Positions 27,618 through 36,133 of a stretch of 43,476 nt of DNA are shown here, one piece after another (the stretch's first letter is position 1; each line of letters starts with the position of its first letter). Below the pieces are notes generated by a model, which was given only the letters and a program-made list of their open reading frames with translations, had not been told where the DNA came from and searched no databases. The translations under genes were made by a program, and so were the position numbers. The DNA comes from Lachnospiraceae bacterium (lineage in GTDB: Bacteria > Bacillota > Clostridia > Lachnospirales > Lachnospiraceae). The stretch lies in assembly GCA_017620255.1 (NCBI GenBank), contig JAFZQU010000033.1, forward strand, positions 1 to 43,476, in the 5' to 3' direction.

Positions 27618-27947
27618 TCAGAAATAATACAGATACAGGTACATCATTTCCACAACCACCAAAAGACCTGCGACCGTCAGGATCAGTCTCCTGCAGACGG
27701 CGGCAAGATTGTGCCATTTGATGTACTGCTCCATGATCGAGATCTTTTCCTTCAGTTCGGAATGCAGATCAAAGGAGGTTCCGTCTTCCAGACGGGCCAG
27801 CGCTTCCTTCAGAAGGTAACTGGTCTCCATCTCGTTATAACAGGATTTGCAGCTGCCGATATGCCAGAGGAACGCTTCCAGCGCGTCTCCGGTCAGTCTG
27901 TCGTCCACAAACTCCTGTATATATTGTTCACTTTCCTGACAAGTCAT
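27618..27947 (-). CDS. Putative zf-HC2 anti-sigma-like membrane protein
   Basis: The 109-residue product has the zinc-finger pattern of anti-sigma factors at its N-terminus (Cys3, His29, Cys33 and Cys36; the core is HIGSCKSC) and one membrane helix at the C-terminus (LILTVAGLLVVVEMMYLYLYYF). Proteins of this plan usually hold an ECF sigma factor at the membrane and release it under stress. No sigma gene is next to it, which is unusual. GAGAGGG precedes the ATG. It opens a transcription unit with its own promoter and runs into polA after 12 bases. The anti-sigma function is inferred from the motif and topology alone. Confidence 0.72.
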   Translation of the reverse strand: MTCQESEQYIQEFVDDRLTGDALEAFLWHIGSCKSCYNEMETSYLLKEALARLEDGTSFDLHSELKEKISIMEQYIKWHNLAAVCRRLILTVAGLLVVVEMMYLYLYYF

Positions 27948-27962
27948 AATTCCCTCTCATAT

Positions 27963-27991
27963 ACTATACACTAAATGTTGTACCTGCACAA
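27963..27991 (-). promoter_or_regulatory. Promoter of the zf-HC2/polA operon with overlapping inverted repeat
   Basis: On the minus strand TTGTGC and TATAGT are 17 bases apart, ending 16 bases before the ATG at 27947. The -35 region lies in the inverted repeat GTTGT-N6-ACAAC, which looks like an operator. Confidence 0.6.
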
Positions 27992-28034
27992 CGATAATTC
28001 CCAACATTTATACCGACCGGCGGTCGATGTCCCT

Positions 28035-29105
28035 TTATTCCTTCATGCGGATGAAATCCTGCACGTTATGATAATTGATCAGCTGGTAGTCCACATAGAA
28101 GACCCGGTTGCCGCCCTCCGCCGTGTAGGTTGCGGTCGGTCCGTCCGTTTCCGAAAGATCGAATGCCAGCTGCATGATCTTTTCAGCCTGGCCTTTCGCA
28201 TCGTTATAGACCGTTCCTTCCATCTTCTTCATCTTGACCATTTCCAGCGCTTCGTCGACGCCGTTGATGCCGACGATGAGCGGCAGGTCCGCACCCTTTT
28301 GTTCGACGGCATCCAGCGCGCCCAATGCCATGTCATCGTCATTTGCAATGACCATTTCGATCTGCGTCGGATAGGAATCGAGCAGCATGCTCATCTTGCT
28401 GTTTGCCTGGTTCCGGTTCCAGTTGGCGATCTCATCGCCGATCTTCTCGATGGAAAAGCCCGCCTGCTGGATCGTTTCGATCGAAACCTGTGTCCTGATC
28501 AGCGCATCCTGATGGCCGATCTCCCCTTCGAGGATCACGTACTGGATCACACCGTCCCCGTTGCGGTCGATCTGACTGTAGCGCGCAGGATCGTTCAGCG
28601 CATCGATCACGAGCTGCGCCTGCAGGGTACCGGACTGTTCCGCATTGGCCCCGACGTAAAAGAGTTTGTCGAACCGGTTCAGATCTTCCGCCACCGGTTC
28701 GCGGTTAAAGAACACCACCGGCACGTTGGCACTTTTTGCCTTATCGATGATCACCGTTGCATCGGTCCGGTCAACCGGATTGACACAGACCGCATCATAT
28801 CCCTTATCAATGAACCTTGCCACCTGGTCGTTCTGTGTCAGCTGGCTGCCGCCCGCACTGACGATATCCAGCAGGATCGCAGTGCCGGTCTCTCTTTCCT
28901 TTTCTCTCGCCCACTCGTTCATGGCCTGCGACATATCCGAGATAAACGTATCATAGCCGTCATAGATGCTGACGCCGATCCGCAGGTTGTTTTTCTTCGT
29001 TCCCTGAACCGACTGCTTCGTACAGCCGGCAAGAAACGCAAACACCATCATGGCGCAGAGTGTTAAGGGTATGATCTTTACAAAGCAAATTCTTTTCAGT
29101 TTCAT
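28035..29105 (-). CDS. Galactose/glucose-binding-type lipoprotein (MglB-like)
   Basis: This 356-residue protein is a periplasmic-binding-fold lipoprotein; the lipobox FLAGC places the lipid on Cys28. It has the features of the MglB family: NLRIGVSIYDGYDTFISDM, VNPVDRTDATVIIDKAK, PVVFFNREPV, an EF-hand-like calcium loop (QIDRNGDGVIQY) and ANDDDMALGALDAV with GINGVDEALEMVK. It should bind a hexose outside the membrane. No mglA or mglC is next to it; it sits instead as the last gene after the sensor cluster. Its ribosome site (GTGAGG) overlaps the stop of the membrane-anchored binding protein gene, so the two are coupled. It may serve the sensor, the MmsAB-type transporter nearby, or both. Confidence 0.85.
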   Translation of the reverse strand: MKLKRICFVKIIPLTLCAMMVFAFLAGCTKQSVQGTKKNNLRIGVSIYDGYDTFISDMSQAMNEWAREKERETGTAILLDIVSAGGSQLTQNDQVARFIDKGYDAVCVNPVDRTDATVIIDKAKSANVPVVFFNREPVAEDLNRFDKLFYVGANAEQSGTLQAQLVIDALNDPARYSQIDRNGDGVIQYVILEGEIGHQDALIRTQVSIETIQQAGFSIEKIGDEIANWNRNQANSKMSMLLDSYPTQIEMVIANDDDMALGALDAVEQKGADLPLIVGINGVDEALEMVKMKKMEGTVYNDAKGQAEKIMQLAFDLSETDGPTATYTAEGGNRVFYVDYQLINYHNVQDFIRMKE

Positions 29106-29107
29106 AT

Positions 29108-30058
29108 TTACCTCACATGCGGAAACAGCAGTTTCTGGTAGCCTGCTTCATAAACGGCGTCATGTCCGACCACTTCATAGCGGATCGTTTCCTGCGTATC
29201 CATTTTCTTTTCATCCAGTATCTTCTGCACGCCCAGGTACCCGATACTGAATTCATCCTCATAGACGAGCGACTTGATCAGACGGTTGTCCAGATAATAC
29301 ACGCTCTTGTTACTGTTTGCGATGCCGTAGATCTTGATGTCCTTGTTCAGGTTGACCGTCGCATCGAGCAGTTCCTCCATCGAACTGTTGTCGAGCGCGA
29401 CCACCACATCCACGGCTTCCTCTGTCAGTTCTCTCTGCAGGAAGAACTGCGCTTTCTTGTTTTTCTCCTGCTCGTTCCGCTCCCACAAAACGATCTCGTC
29501 CGCATATTTCACATCCGGCGTCTGCATGACTTCCAAACGTTTTTTCACGCCCTCTCTCTCCAGATGGTCTGCGATCAGCGCGACTTTGATCCAGTCTTTT
29601 TCATTCTCGTCGATCGTCTGCGCAAGAGATGCTGCCATCTGCTCATCGGATGCCGCAAGAAGGTTCTCATCACCTGTACCGCTCTCCACGAAGACATACG
29701 GGATCTTCGGCGTCTCATGCTGCATATAACTGCCGACGGCCTCACTGTCACAGGCCGCGATCAGCAGGGCATCCGCGCCGTTTGTGATCTCACGCTCGAT
29801 CAGCGAGATCTGCTCAAGCGCATCATCTTCCGATGACATGGTGATCAAAGTCACTTCCGCATGCAGATCCGCAGCCGCCAGTTCTGCGCCCTGCCGCAGG
29901 TTCTCCCACCTTGCGGGATCGGAGCCGTAGACGATCAGGGATACCTGCCGGATCGGCTCTTCGCGGTTGCTTAAATACATGTAATAGGTCAGTTCCATGA
30001 TCAGGGCCAGGGCAAGCGTCACGGCCAGGATCAGCATCGGTCTCAGTCTTGACTTCAC
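29108..30058 (-). CDS. Membrane-anchored sugar-binding-fold protein (XylFII-like co-sensor)
   Basis: The 316-residue product has one N-terminal membrane helix (MLILAVTLALALIMELTYYMYL) without a lipobox, followed by a periplasmic-binding-protein type I domain (QVSLIVYGSDPARWENLRQGAELAAADL; GADALLIAACDSEAVG; VDVVVALDNSSMEELLDA; IKSLVYEDEFSIGYLGVQKIL). The gene overlaps the histidine kinase gene by the four bases ATGA. In Clostridium a membrane-bound binding protein of this kind (XylFII) associates with a LytS-type kinase and a YesN-type regulator to sense xylose. The arrangement here is the same; the ligand is not evident. It probably acts as the extracytoplasmic ligand subunit of the kinase rather than in transport. 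Confidence 0.78.
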   Translation of the reverse strand: MKSRLRPMLILAVTLALALIMELTYYMYLSNREEPIRQVSLIVYGSDPARWENLRQGAELAAADLHAEVTLITMSSEDDALEQISLIEREITNGADALLIAACDSEAVGSYMQHETPKIPYVFVESGTGDENLLAASDEQMAASLAQTIDENEKDWIKVALIADHLEREGVKKRLEVMQTPDVKYADEIVLWERNEQEKNKKAQFFLQRELTEEAVDVVVALDNSSMEELLDATVNLNKDIKIYGIANSNKSVYYLDNRLIKSLVYEDEFSIGYLGVQKILDEKKMDTQETIRYEVVGHDAVYEAGYQKLLFPHVR

Positions 30059-31875
30059 GAGCGCTCCCCTCCCTTCTTTTCCTGCGAATTCTTATATTCC
30101 GCATAGGGGATCTTCGGCAGATGGATCGTAACGGTCGTTCCCTCATCCAGTTCACTTTGGATGCTCAGACCGTAATCGCCTTTAAAATACAGCTGGATAC
30201 GCTGGTTCACGTTCCAAAGACCGATCCCCGAGCCCCTGCCTCTGGTCTTGGTCTTTTCCTTCAGCAGGTTTTCCAGTGCTTCTTCCGGCATACCCATTCC
30301 GTTATCGGATACTTCGATATAGATATCCCCGTCTTTTTCATATCCCTTCACGGTGATCCTGGAATCCTCGTCCATGACACCGTAGTAGATCGCATTCTCA
30401 AGCAGCGGCTGAACGATCAGTTTGATCGTGCAACACTCCTCGATCTCCTTGTCGATCTCGATGGTGGATTCAAATTTATTCTTATAGCGCACCTTCTGGA
30501 TGTTCAGATAGTTCTGCGCATGCACGATCTCATCGCGGATCGTGATGATGTTGTCGCCTCTGCTCAAACTGATCCTGAACAGTGTCGCAAGCGCCGTGAC
30601 GGTCGTGATCGCATCCTTGTAGCGGTTACTCTCGATCATCCATACAACGGAGTCCAGCGTGTTATATAAGAAATGCGGGTTGATCTGTGACTGCAGCGCA
30701 TCCAGCTCACTGCGCCGTTTGTCTCTCTGCTCCTTGACCATGTCGTCCATGAGTTTGCGCATCTGCTTGACCATGGAGTCGATCGTTCTGCCAAGGTGCA
30801 TGATCTCATGCGAACCGCCGATATAGATCTGGTCCACATCCAGGTTTCCTTCTTCCAGTTTACGCACGCTCTCATCCAGCCTGCGCAGCGGATCCGTTAC
30901 CCTGGATGAAATGAAGATATTACCAAACAGTACCAAAAAGATCGTGATCGTCAGGATGATGATCGAGAACATCCGCGTCTGCGTCAGGCTCAGAGCCAGG
31001 TCTTTGGTCGGTGTAACGCTGACGATCTTCCAGCCTGTGTAGCCGACGGTCTTTACGATCACGGACCGCTCCACGCCGTTAAAGACCTCCGTATGCGCGC
31101 CGTCCTCATAGGCTGTCGATGCCAGGTTGTTTTCCTGCACGAGTCCCGAATAGATGGCTTTCTGCTTGGGATGGTAGATGATCTCGCCGTTCCGGTCCAT
31201 CAGATAGACATAGCCGCTCGTCTTTTCATTGACTTTACTGAACATCTGCTCGATCGCAGAGAAATTCATGTCAACAAGCAGCACGCCTTTGCGGATATTA
31301 CCGAGGCTTGTCAGCTCGACGCTGCGGCTTAGCGAAACGACCCAGTAATAGCGGTAATTACTGTTCTCAAACAGGTTCTGTACATGCGGCGTGGAAAAAT
31401 GGATATCCGCGATCTTCTCTTCCGCGTTTTTAAACCATTCCTGCGCGCAAAAATCAACCCCCTCCTTGCGGTTGGCAACAGGGGAAGCACAGATCAGCGC
31501 ACCGTCTTCGGTCACGCAGGCGATACTGATCAGGTTATCCTTGTTGGCCTCATAGAGCAGGTCCATCTCCTCAAGGAAGGAATCCTTCGACATATCTTTT
31601 TTCTTGATGACGGAATAGTAAAAAGAATCCGAAACGCTCATCATATTCCGGATATAGGTATTCAGATTCCAGCTGACCTGTTCGAGCACCTGCTGATCGT
31701 TTTCGATCGCGTTTTCCCTGACTCTTGCAGAGAACTGCGAATACAGTGCCACGCCAAGGATCACCATACCGAACACCGCGATCGCCGTGAACGAAAGCGA
31801 GATGATCAGCTGGATACTGCGCTGCTTATATGTTCTTTTGATCTGTGTAAAAAACTGATCGAACCTGATTTTCAT
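30055..31875 (-). CDS. YesM/LytS-type sensor histidine kinase
   Basis: The 606-residue kinase has a membrane helix at about 20-45, an extracytoplasmic dCACHE-like region to about 295, a second helix at about 300-325, a HAMP domain (ISSRVTDPLRRLDESVRKLEEG), a His_kinase domain with QINPHFLYNTLDS (His401 as the phosphorylation site) and a C-terminal ATPase with LLENAIYYG, DNGMGMP and GSGIGLWNVNQRI. This is the YesM/LytS family, which signals to AraC-type regulators in carbohydrate use. It overlaps the regulator gene upstream and the anchored binding protein gene downstream by ATGA on each side, implying matched production of all three. Confidence 0.93.
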   Translation of the reverse strand: MKIRFDQFFTQIKRTYKQRSIQLIISLSFTAIAVFGMVILGVALYSQFSARVRENAIENDQQVLEQVSWNLNTYIRNMMSVSDSFYYSVIKKKDMSKDSFLEEMDLLYEANKDNLISIACVTEDGALICASPVANRKEGVDFCAQEWFKNAEEKIADIHFSTPHVQNLFENSNYRYYWVVSLSRSVELTSLGNIRKGVLLVDMNFSAIEQMFSKVNEKTSGYVYLMDRNGEIIYHPKQKAIYSGLVQENNLASTAYEDGAHTEVFNGVERSVIVKTVGYTGWKIVSVTPTKDLALSLTQTRMFSIIILTITIFLVLFGNIFISSRVTDPLRRLDESVRKLEEGNLDVDQIYIGGSHEIMHLGRTIDSMVKQMRKLMDDMVKEQRDKRRSELDALQSQINPHFLYNTLDSVVWMIESNRYKDAITTVTALATLFRISLSRGDNIITIRDEIVHAQNYLNIQKVRYKNKFESTIEIDKEIEECCTIKLIVQPLLENAIYYGVMDEDSRITVKGYEKDGDIYIEVSDNGMGMPEEALENLLKEKTKTRGRGSGIGLWNVNQRIQLYFKGDYGLSIQSELDEGTTVTIHLPKIPYAEYKNSQEKKGGERS

Positions 31876-33488
31876 TGATCCTGCTTATCGGAACCGGAAA
31901 GTGTCTGCCGGTATTTTGCCGGCGAAACGCCAAACTGCTTTTTAAACACGTAACTGAAATACGTCGGCTCTTCGTACCCGACCATGCCGGCGATCACATA
32001 GCTCTTCTCTTCCGTATTTTCAAGCAGCGAAACTGCCTCCTCCATACGGATCTTTGTCAGGTATGCCACAAAATTCATACCCGTTTCTTTCTTGAAGATC
32101 GAGGAAAAATAGGTGGTGCCGACACCCAGATGCTGGCAGACCATGTCGACCGAAAGCCCTGATTCCTTGTAATGATCCCTGATATACTGAATGGCTTTCT
32201 CGCCAAGCACCCTCGTTGCATCCTGTCTGTTCCTGCGGATGGAATCCTTGAGTTTCTCACACACGCCCTGCAACCATTCGCTCATTTCGTCAAACGAGTG
32301 GAACTGTCCGATCTTGTCAAACATTTCCTCGGGATTACCCAGCTCCGCATCCGTGTGATACATGGATGCAAGGCGGTTCAGTTCGATCGCGATCTCCGTA
32401 CACCACATGCGAAGCTGCGGAATGGAAACGGATGATTTTTTCAGATGCGTGATGATATCGTTGATCGCATCTCCCATCGAAGCATCGTCTCCGATCTTGA
32501 TCTCGCGGAGCAGCTGCTCCATCAGTTTTTCGTCAAGCGTGATCACTTCCGAACTCTTGGGTTCCACGTCACCGATATAGATCGCCTGGTCGCCCTCGAC
32601 AAGCATCCTGTACATCGATGCTTCCCTGGCTTCTTCAAAGGATCTGGAAATGTCCCGGCTGTTCCCGTAGATCTTGCCGATCCCGGCCGTCGTTCCGAGG
32701 CCGAACTGCTTCTTCGACAGTTTGCAGATCTGGTCCATGGCGGAAACAAAGGGCTGCAGTTCCTGCGTATTCTTTAAGCCCGCGATCACGACCACGGTCC
32801 CGAGATAATTGATGCAGAAATGATCCGGCAGGTCCGCAAAACGCTCTTCCGTCATGTTGCGGAGCGAGATCCTAAGGAGTTCCGCGCCAAGCGGCTGGCT
32901 GCCCTCCACATCTTCTTCCTGTACCAGCACCGCGACCGTATAGAACGGCGCATCCAGTTTGATCCTGTAATCGGATGCATAGCGCGAGATCTGATCGGCA
33001 CTCAGTCTTCCTTCCAGAAGGCCGATCCAGAACTGTTCTTTTAAGAAAGGCAGGCTGTCCTGATAGAAACGCTGCAGACGGTCGATATTATGCCTGCGGT
33101 CAAAGTCATCATCCAGACGTTCCCTGATCTTCTGGAACACTTTGATCAGTTCTTCGGAGTTGATCGGCTTTAAGATATATTCTTCCGCTTCCAGACGGAT
33201 CGCTTCCTGTGCATATTCGAATTCATCGTATCCCGAGAAGATGATGATGCGCACGTCCGGCATGATCTGTTTCAGTTTACGCGCAAACGTCAGGCCGTCC
33301 ATGAACGGCATCTGGATATCCGTCAGCACAACGTCCGGCGCATAGAGTTCCGCCTTCTCAAGTGCGTCCTCTCCGTTCTCCGCTTCCGCGACCACCTCGT
33401 AGCCGATCGCTTCCCAGTTCACGCAGGCTGCGATCGCTTCTCTGGCATCCGCCTCGTCATCTACAAGCATTACCTTATAAAGATTCAT
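31872..33488 (-). CDS. YesN-type response regulator with AraC DNA-binding domain
   Basis: The 538-residue protein has an N-terminal receiver domain (LVDDEADARE; Asp57 in VLTDIQMPFMDG; Lys in EYILKPI), a middle region of about 280 residues that looks like the effector-linker region of YesN proteins, and a C-terminal AraC-family double helix-turn-helix (about 430-535; SVDMVCQHLGVGTTYFSSIFKKETG and FSYVFKKQFGVSPAKYR). It should be phosphorylated by the kinase encoded next and activate carbohydrate transport genes, probably those in this window. GGGAG precedes the ATG. Direct 14-bp repeats and two 47-bp hairpin repeats lie just upstream and are candidate control sites. Confidence 0.93.
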   Translation of the reverse strand: MNLYKVMLVDDEADAREAIAACVNWEAIGYEVVAEAENGEDALEKAELYAPDVVLTDIQMPFMDGLTFARKLKQIMPDVRIIIFSGYDEFEYAQEAIRLEAEEYILKPINSEELIKVFQKIRERLDDDFDRRHNIDRLQRFYQDSLPFLKEQFWIGLLEGRLSADQISRYASDYRIKLDAPFYTVAVLVQEEDVEGSQPLGAELLRISLRNMTEERFADLPDHFCINYLGTVVVIAGLKNTQELQPFVSAMDQICKLSKKQFGLGTTAGIGKIYGNSRDISRSFEEAREASMYRMLVEGDQAIYIGDVEPKSSEVITLDEKLMEQLLREIKIGDDASMGDAINDIITHLKKSSVSIPQLRMWCTEIAIELNRLASMYHTDAELGNPEEMFDKIGQFHSFDEMSEWLQGVCEKLKDSIRRNRQDATRVLGEKAIQYIRDHYKESGLSVDMVCQHLGVGTTYFSSIFKKETGMNFVAYLTKIRMEEAVSLLENTEEKSYVIAGMVGYEEPTYFSYVFKKQFGVSPAKYRQTLSGSDKQDQ

Positions 33489-33503
33489 TTTCTGCTCCCA
33501 TTC

Positions 33504-33535
33504 GTGATTCTATAATTGTGATTCTATATTTGTGA
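33504..33535. repeat. 14-bp direct repeats upstream of the regulator gene
   Basis: GTGATTCTATAATT (33504-33517) is followed at once by GTGATTCTATATTT (33518-33531) and then GTGA. It lies 16 bases upstream of the regulator start codon. AraC-type regulators often bind direct repeats, so autoregulation is possible, but AT-rich tandem duplication without function is also possible. Confidence 0.6.
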
Positions 33536-33568
33536 TATTCTCTTTCTCTGAAGTGTTTTCATCCTGGG

Positions 33569-33615
33569 ACTACGCGTAAATGTTACGGATATCGCGTTTT
33601 CACACGTAGCCGTCC
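33569..33615. repeat. 47-bp hairpin repeat, copy 1
   Basis: Read on minus, arm CTACGTGTGAAA pairs with TTTACGCGTAG around a GCGATATCCGT centre. Compared with copy 2 the closing stem differs by T-A against T-G, so pairing is kept. No T run follows, so it is not a normal terminator. Confidence 0.75.
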
Positions 33616-33632
33616 TCTATTATCATCCTTAT

Positions 33633-33679
33633 ACTACGTGTAAATGTTGCGATTATCGCGTTTTCACACGTAGCCGTCC
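33633..33679. repeat. 47-bp hairpin repeat, copy 2
   Basis: This second copy lies 64 bases from the first. Read on minus, arm CTACGTGTGAAA pairs with TTTACACGTAG and the inside holds the small palindrome GCGATAATCGC. Both copies lie between a binding-protein gene and the response regulator gene, 8 bases past the former's stop. Confidence 0.75.
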
Positions 33680-33687
33680 CGCAAAGA

Positions 33688-34866
33688 TCACTGGAACAGC
33701 TGCTCCTTTGTGTAGTACCCGCCGCCGATGAGAATCTCCTCGTAATTGCTGCGGTCGATCACGACGGGCTCGCACAGATACGACGGCACCGTCAGGACAT
33801 TGTTGTGGTACTGCGTGGTATCGTTGATCTCGGGCTCGCCGTTCTCAAGCAGGGCCTGCACCATCGTGACGCACTTGGATGCCAGCACTCTGGTATCCTT
33901 GTAGATCGTCATGTCCATCTTGCCTTCCGCGATGTTCTTGATCGCCGGTTTCTCCGCGTCCTGCCCGGTGATCATCGGCAGTTTGTCCATGGAAAAGCCT
34001 TTCTTCTGCCAGGCTTTCAAAATACCGTATGCGAAACCGTCAAACGCCGAGCAGGCGATATCCAGATCCCCGCCCGGATAATATTCGTTCAGCAGCCGTA
34101 TACATGTCTCCTCTGCCGTGTCTTCCGACCAGCGCAGGATACAGGTATCTTCGAACTCTGTCAGTCCGGATCTGCAGACGAGCGTGCCGTCTTTCAGATA
34201 CGGCTTCATCACTTCCATGATGCCGTTGTAGAGGAAGACCGCGTTGTTATCATCCGGCGATCCCATGAAGAATTCGATCGTATAGGACTGCCCCTTTTCG
34301 GAAGCACTCTTTAATTCCATTTTATCTTCGATATAACGGCCGATCAGGGTGCCGACCGCTTTGTTGTCAAACGTGGCGTAATAGGAAACCGCATCCGTAT
34401 CCATCAGCAGACGGTCGTAGGCGATCACGGCGATCCCTTTGTCCCTGGCCTGCGACAGCACTTCCGTCAGCTGTGTGGAGTCGATCGATGCGATGACGAG
34501 ACAGTTGACGCCGTTTCGGATCATGGATTCGATCTGGGATACCTGCAGCTCGATATCGTCGTCCGCATACTGCAGGTCGACCTCATAGCCGAGCGTCTCC
34601 AGTTTCGCTTTCATGTTCATACCGTCGTTGATCCAGCGTTCCGACGTCTTCGTGGGCATGGCAACGCCTACCCGTTTCGGCTCTGTCTGCGGGTTCTCTT
34701 TTTCCTGATCCTGTTGTGATAATTTCGCCAGATAATCCTCATCCGGCGCATTCCACTCATCTTCCGCCGCTGGAGTGCTGTCCGTCCCTTGCGCCGTACC
34801 CGCACATGCGGATAATAACAGAAGAACGAAAGCCAGCAGAATGCATATCCGTGTCTTGTTTTTCAT
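33688..34866 (-). CDS. Sugar-binding lipoprotein, ChvE/MmsE-like (paralogue 1)
   Basis: The 392-residue lipoprotein (lipobox LLSAC, Cys21) is a type I periplasmic binding protein of the ChvE kind: VGVAMPTKTSERWINDG, DLQYADDDIELQVSQIESMI, AYDRLLMDTDAVSYYATFDN, FFMGSPDDNNAVFLYNG, ITGQDAEKPAIKNI and an end EEILIGGGYYTKEQLFQ. It is clearly a paralogue of the protein encoded at 37863-39017, with the same motifs in the same order but a longer charged linker after the lipid anchor. No ribosome site is evident ahead of the ATG, in contrast to the AGGAGG of the paralogue, so expression is probably lower. It sits downstream of the permease terminator and upstream of the sensor genes and may serve sensing rather than bulk transport (inference). 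Confidence 0.85.
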   Translation of the reverse strand: MKNKTRICILLAFVLLLLSACAGTAQGTDSTPAAEDEWNAPDEDYLAKLSQQDQEKENPQTEPKRVGVAMPTKTSERWINDGMNMKAKLETLGYEVDLQYADDDIELQVSQIESMIRNGVNCLVIASIDSTQLTEVLSQARDKGIAVIAYDRLLMDTDAVSYYATFDNKAVGTLIGRYIEDKMELKSASEKGQSYTIEFFMGSPDDNNAVFLYNGIMEVMKPYLKDGTLVCRSGLTEFEDTCILRWSEDTAEETCIRLLNEYYPGGDLDIACSAFDGFAYGILKAWQKKGFSMDKLPMITGQDAEKPAIKNIAEGKMDMTIYKDTRVLASKCVTMVQALLENGEPEINDTTQYHNNVLTVPSYLCEPVVIDRSNYEEILIGGGYYTKEQLFQ

Positions 34867-34902
34867 ATCTATAACTATATCATAAACGGTTGATCTTTAC
34901 AT

Positions 34903-34937
34903 AAAAAAACTGTCTCTTCGGCAGAAAAGACAGTTTT
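34903..34937 (-). terminator. Terminator after the permease gene
   Basis: AAAACTGTCT pairs with AGACAGTTTT around a 12-base loop, and the minus strand continues with a run of T. It lies 24 bases past the permease stop codon. Confidence 0.88.
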
Positions 34938-34960
34938 CTTATCAGCAAGGCTGTGAACGG

Positions 34961-36133
34961 TCAGCCTTTCTTACGTTTGGAAAGAACGTCCATTGTTACG
35001 GCACCGAGAAGTACGGCACCTTTGACGATCTTCTGAATATCCGTTGACCATCCGAACAGGGACATACCGTTGTTCAGGATACCCATGATGAACGCACCTA
35101 CAACCGCACCGACGATCGTACCGGCACCACCGGCTACGGCAGCACCACCGATGTAACAGGATGCGATGGCATCCATCTCGAAACCGTCACCGGCTTTCGG
35201 TGTGGCGGATCCGTTTCTTGCGGAAAGTACGATACCGGCAATTGCGGATAACACGCCCATGTTTACATATACCCAGAAGAATACTTTATTCGTATCGATA
35301 CCGGATAAGTTTGCTGCTTTTCTGTTACCGCCGAGTGCGTAGATCTGACGTCCCGCAACGGTCTTACTGGTAATGAAACCGTAGATGGCGATCAGGATGA
35401 CCATGATCAGCAGAACGAACGGAAGACCGTTGTACTGTGCAAGTCTGGTAAAGAAGAACCAGATGATGAACAGCATCAGGACAAGTTTCAGAGCGATCTG
35501 CCAGATCGGGTTAACAGCAAAATTGTATTTCTTTTTGGTCGCATAACTCTTTACCTCGGATGCAACCAGAAGAACGGATGCAATGGCAGCAACGATGATG
35601 CTGACCAGATCCAGTGTTCCCTCTCCGAACGGGATCTTGATAACGGGCAGGAAGCCTGCACCGATGAAGTTATAGGACTGCTCGAACGGGCCCTTTGTCT
35701 GTGCCTGTAAGAGTGTGTAGGTTAAGCCGCGGCCCATCAACATGGTTGCCAGCGTTGTTACAAAAGGCGGGATCCCAAGGTATGCAATGAAGAATCCTGC
35801 AAAGATACCAACTAAAAGACCAACCAGAAGTGCTGCGCCGATCGCAACCCACATGTTCATCTTATAGTCCATCATGATGATGCCGGCAACGGATCCGCAT
35901 ACCGCTACGACAGATCCGACACCCAGATCGATATTACCGGTAAGGACGCACAGCAGCATACCGATCGCCAGGATAACAACATAACCGTTCTGCATGATCA
36001 GGTTATTGATGTTCATGGGTGTCGTATTTGCCCATTTCGTCAAAAATCCGAATACCACGTAGATCGCGATCAGGGCAAAAAACATACCATACTGTTTTAC
36101 GTCCATTTTTACAACTTTATTTTTCGTTTCCAT
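34961..36133 (-). CDS. mmsB: Monosaccharide ABC transporter permease (MmsB/GguB-like)
   Basis: The 390-residue protein is a multi-pass permease of the BPD_transp_2 family, with about ten hydrophobic segments beginning GMFFALIAIYVVFGFL. Family segments are LIMQNGYVVILAIGMLLCVLTGNIDLGVGSVVAVCGSVAG, YLGIPPFVTTLATMLMGRGLTY, GRQIYALGGNRKAANLSGIDTNKVFF and YIGGAAVAGGAGTIVGAVVGAFIMGILNNGM. It forms the channel for sugars delivered by a ChvE-type protein. It overlaps the end of the ATPase gene by 17 bases, which indicates coupling, and it is followed by a terminator. The sugar is not evident from the sequence. Confidence 0.9.
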   Translation of the reverse strand: METKNKVVKMDVKQYGMFFALIAIYVVFGFLTKWANTTPMNINNLIMQNGYVVILAIGMLLCVLTGNIDLGVGSVVAVCGSVAGIIMMDYKMNMWVAIGAALLVGLLVGIFAGFFIAYLGIPPFVTTLATMLMGRGLTYTLLQAQTKGPFEQSYNFIGAGFLPVIKIPFGEGTLDLVSIIVAAIASVLLVASEVKSYATKKKYNFAVNPIWQIALKLVLMLFIIWFFFTRLAQYNGLPFVLLIMVILIAIYGFITSKTVAGRQIYALGGNRKAANLSGIDTNKVFFWVYVNMGVLSAIAGIVLSARNGSATPKAGDGFEMDAIASCYIGGAAVAGGAGTIVGAVVGAFIMGILNNGMSLFGWSTDIQKIVKGAVLLGAVTMDVLSKRKKG

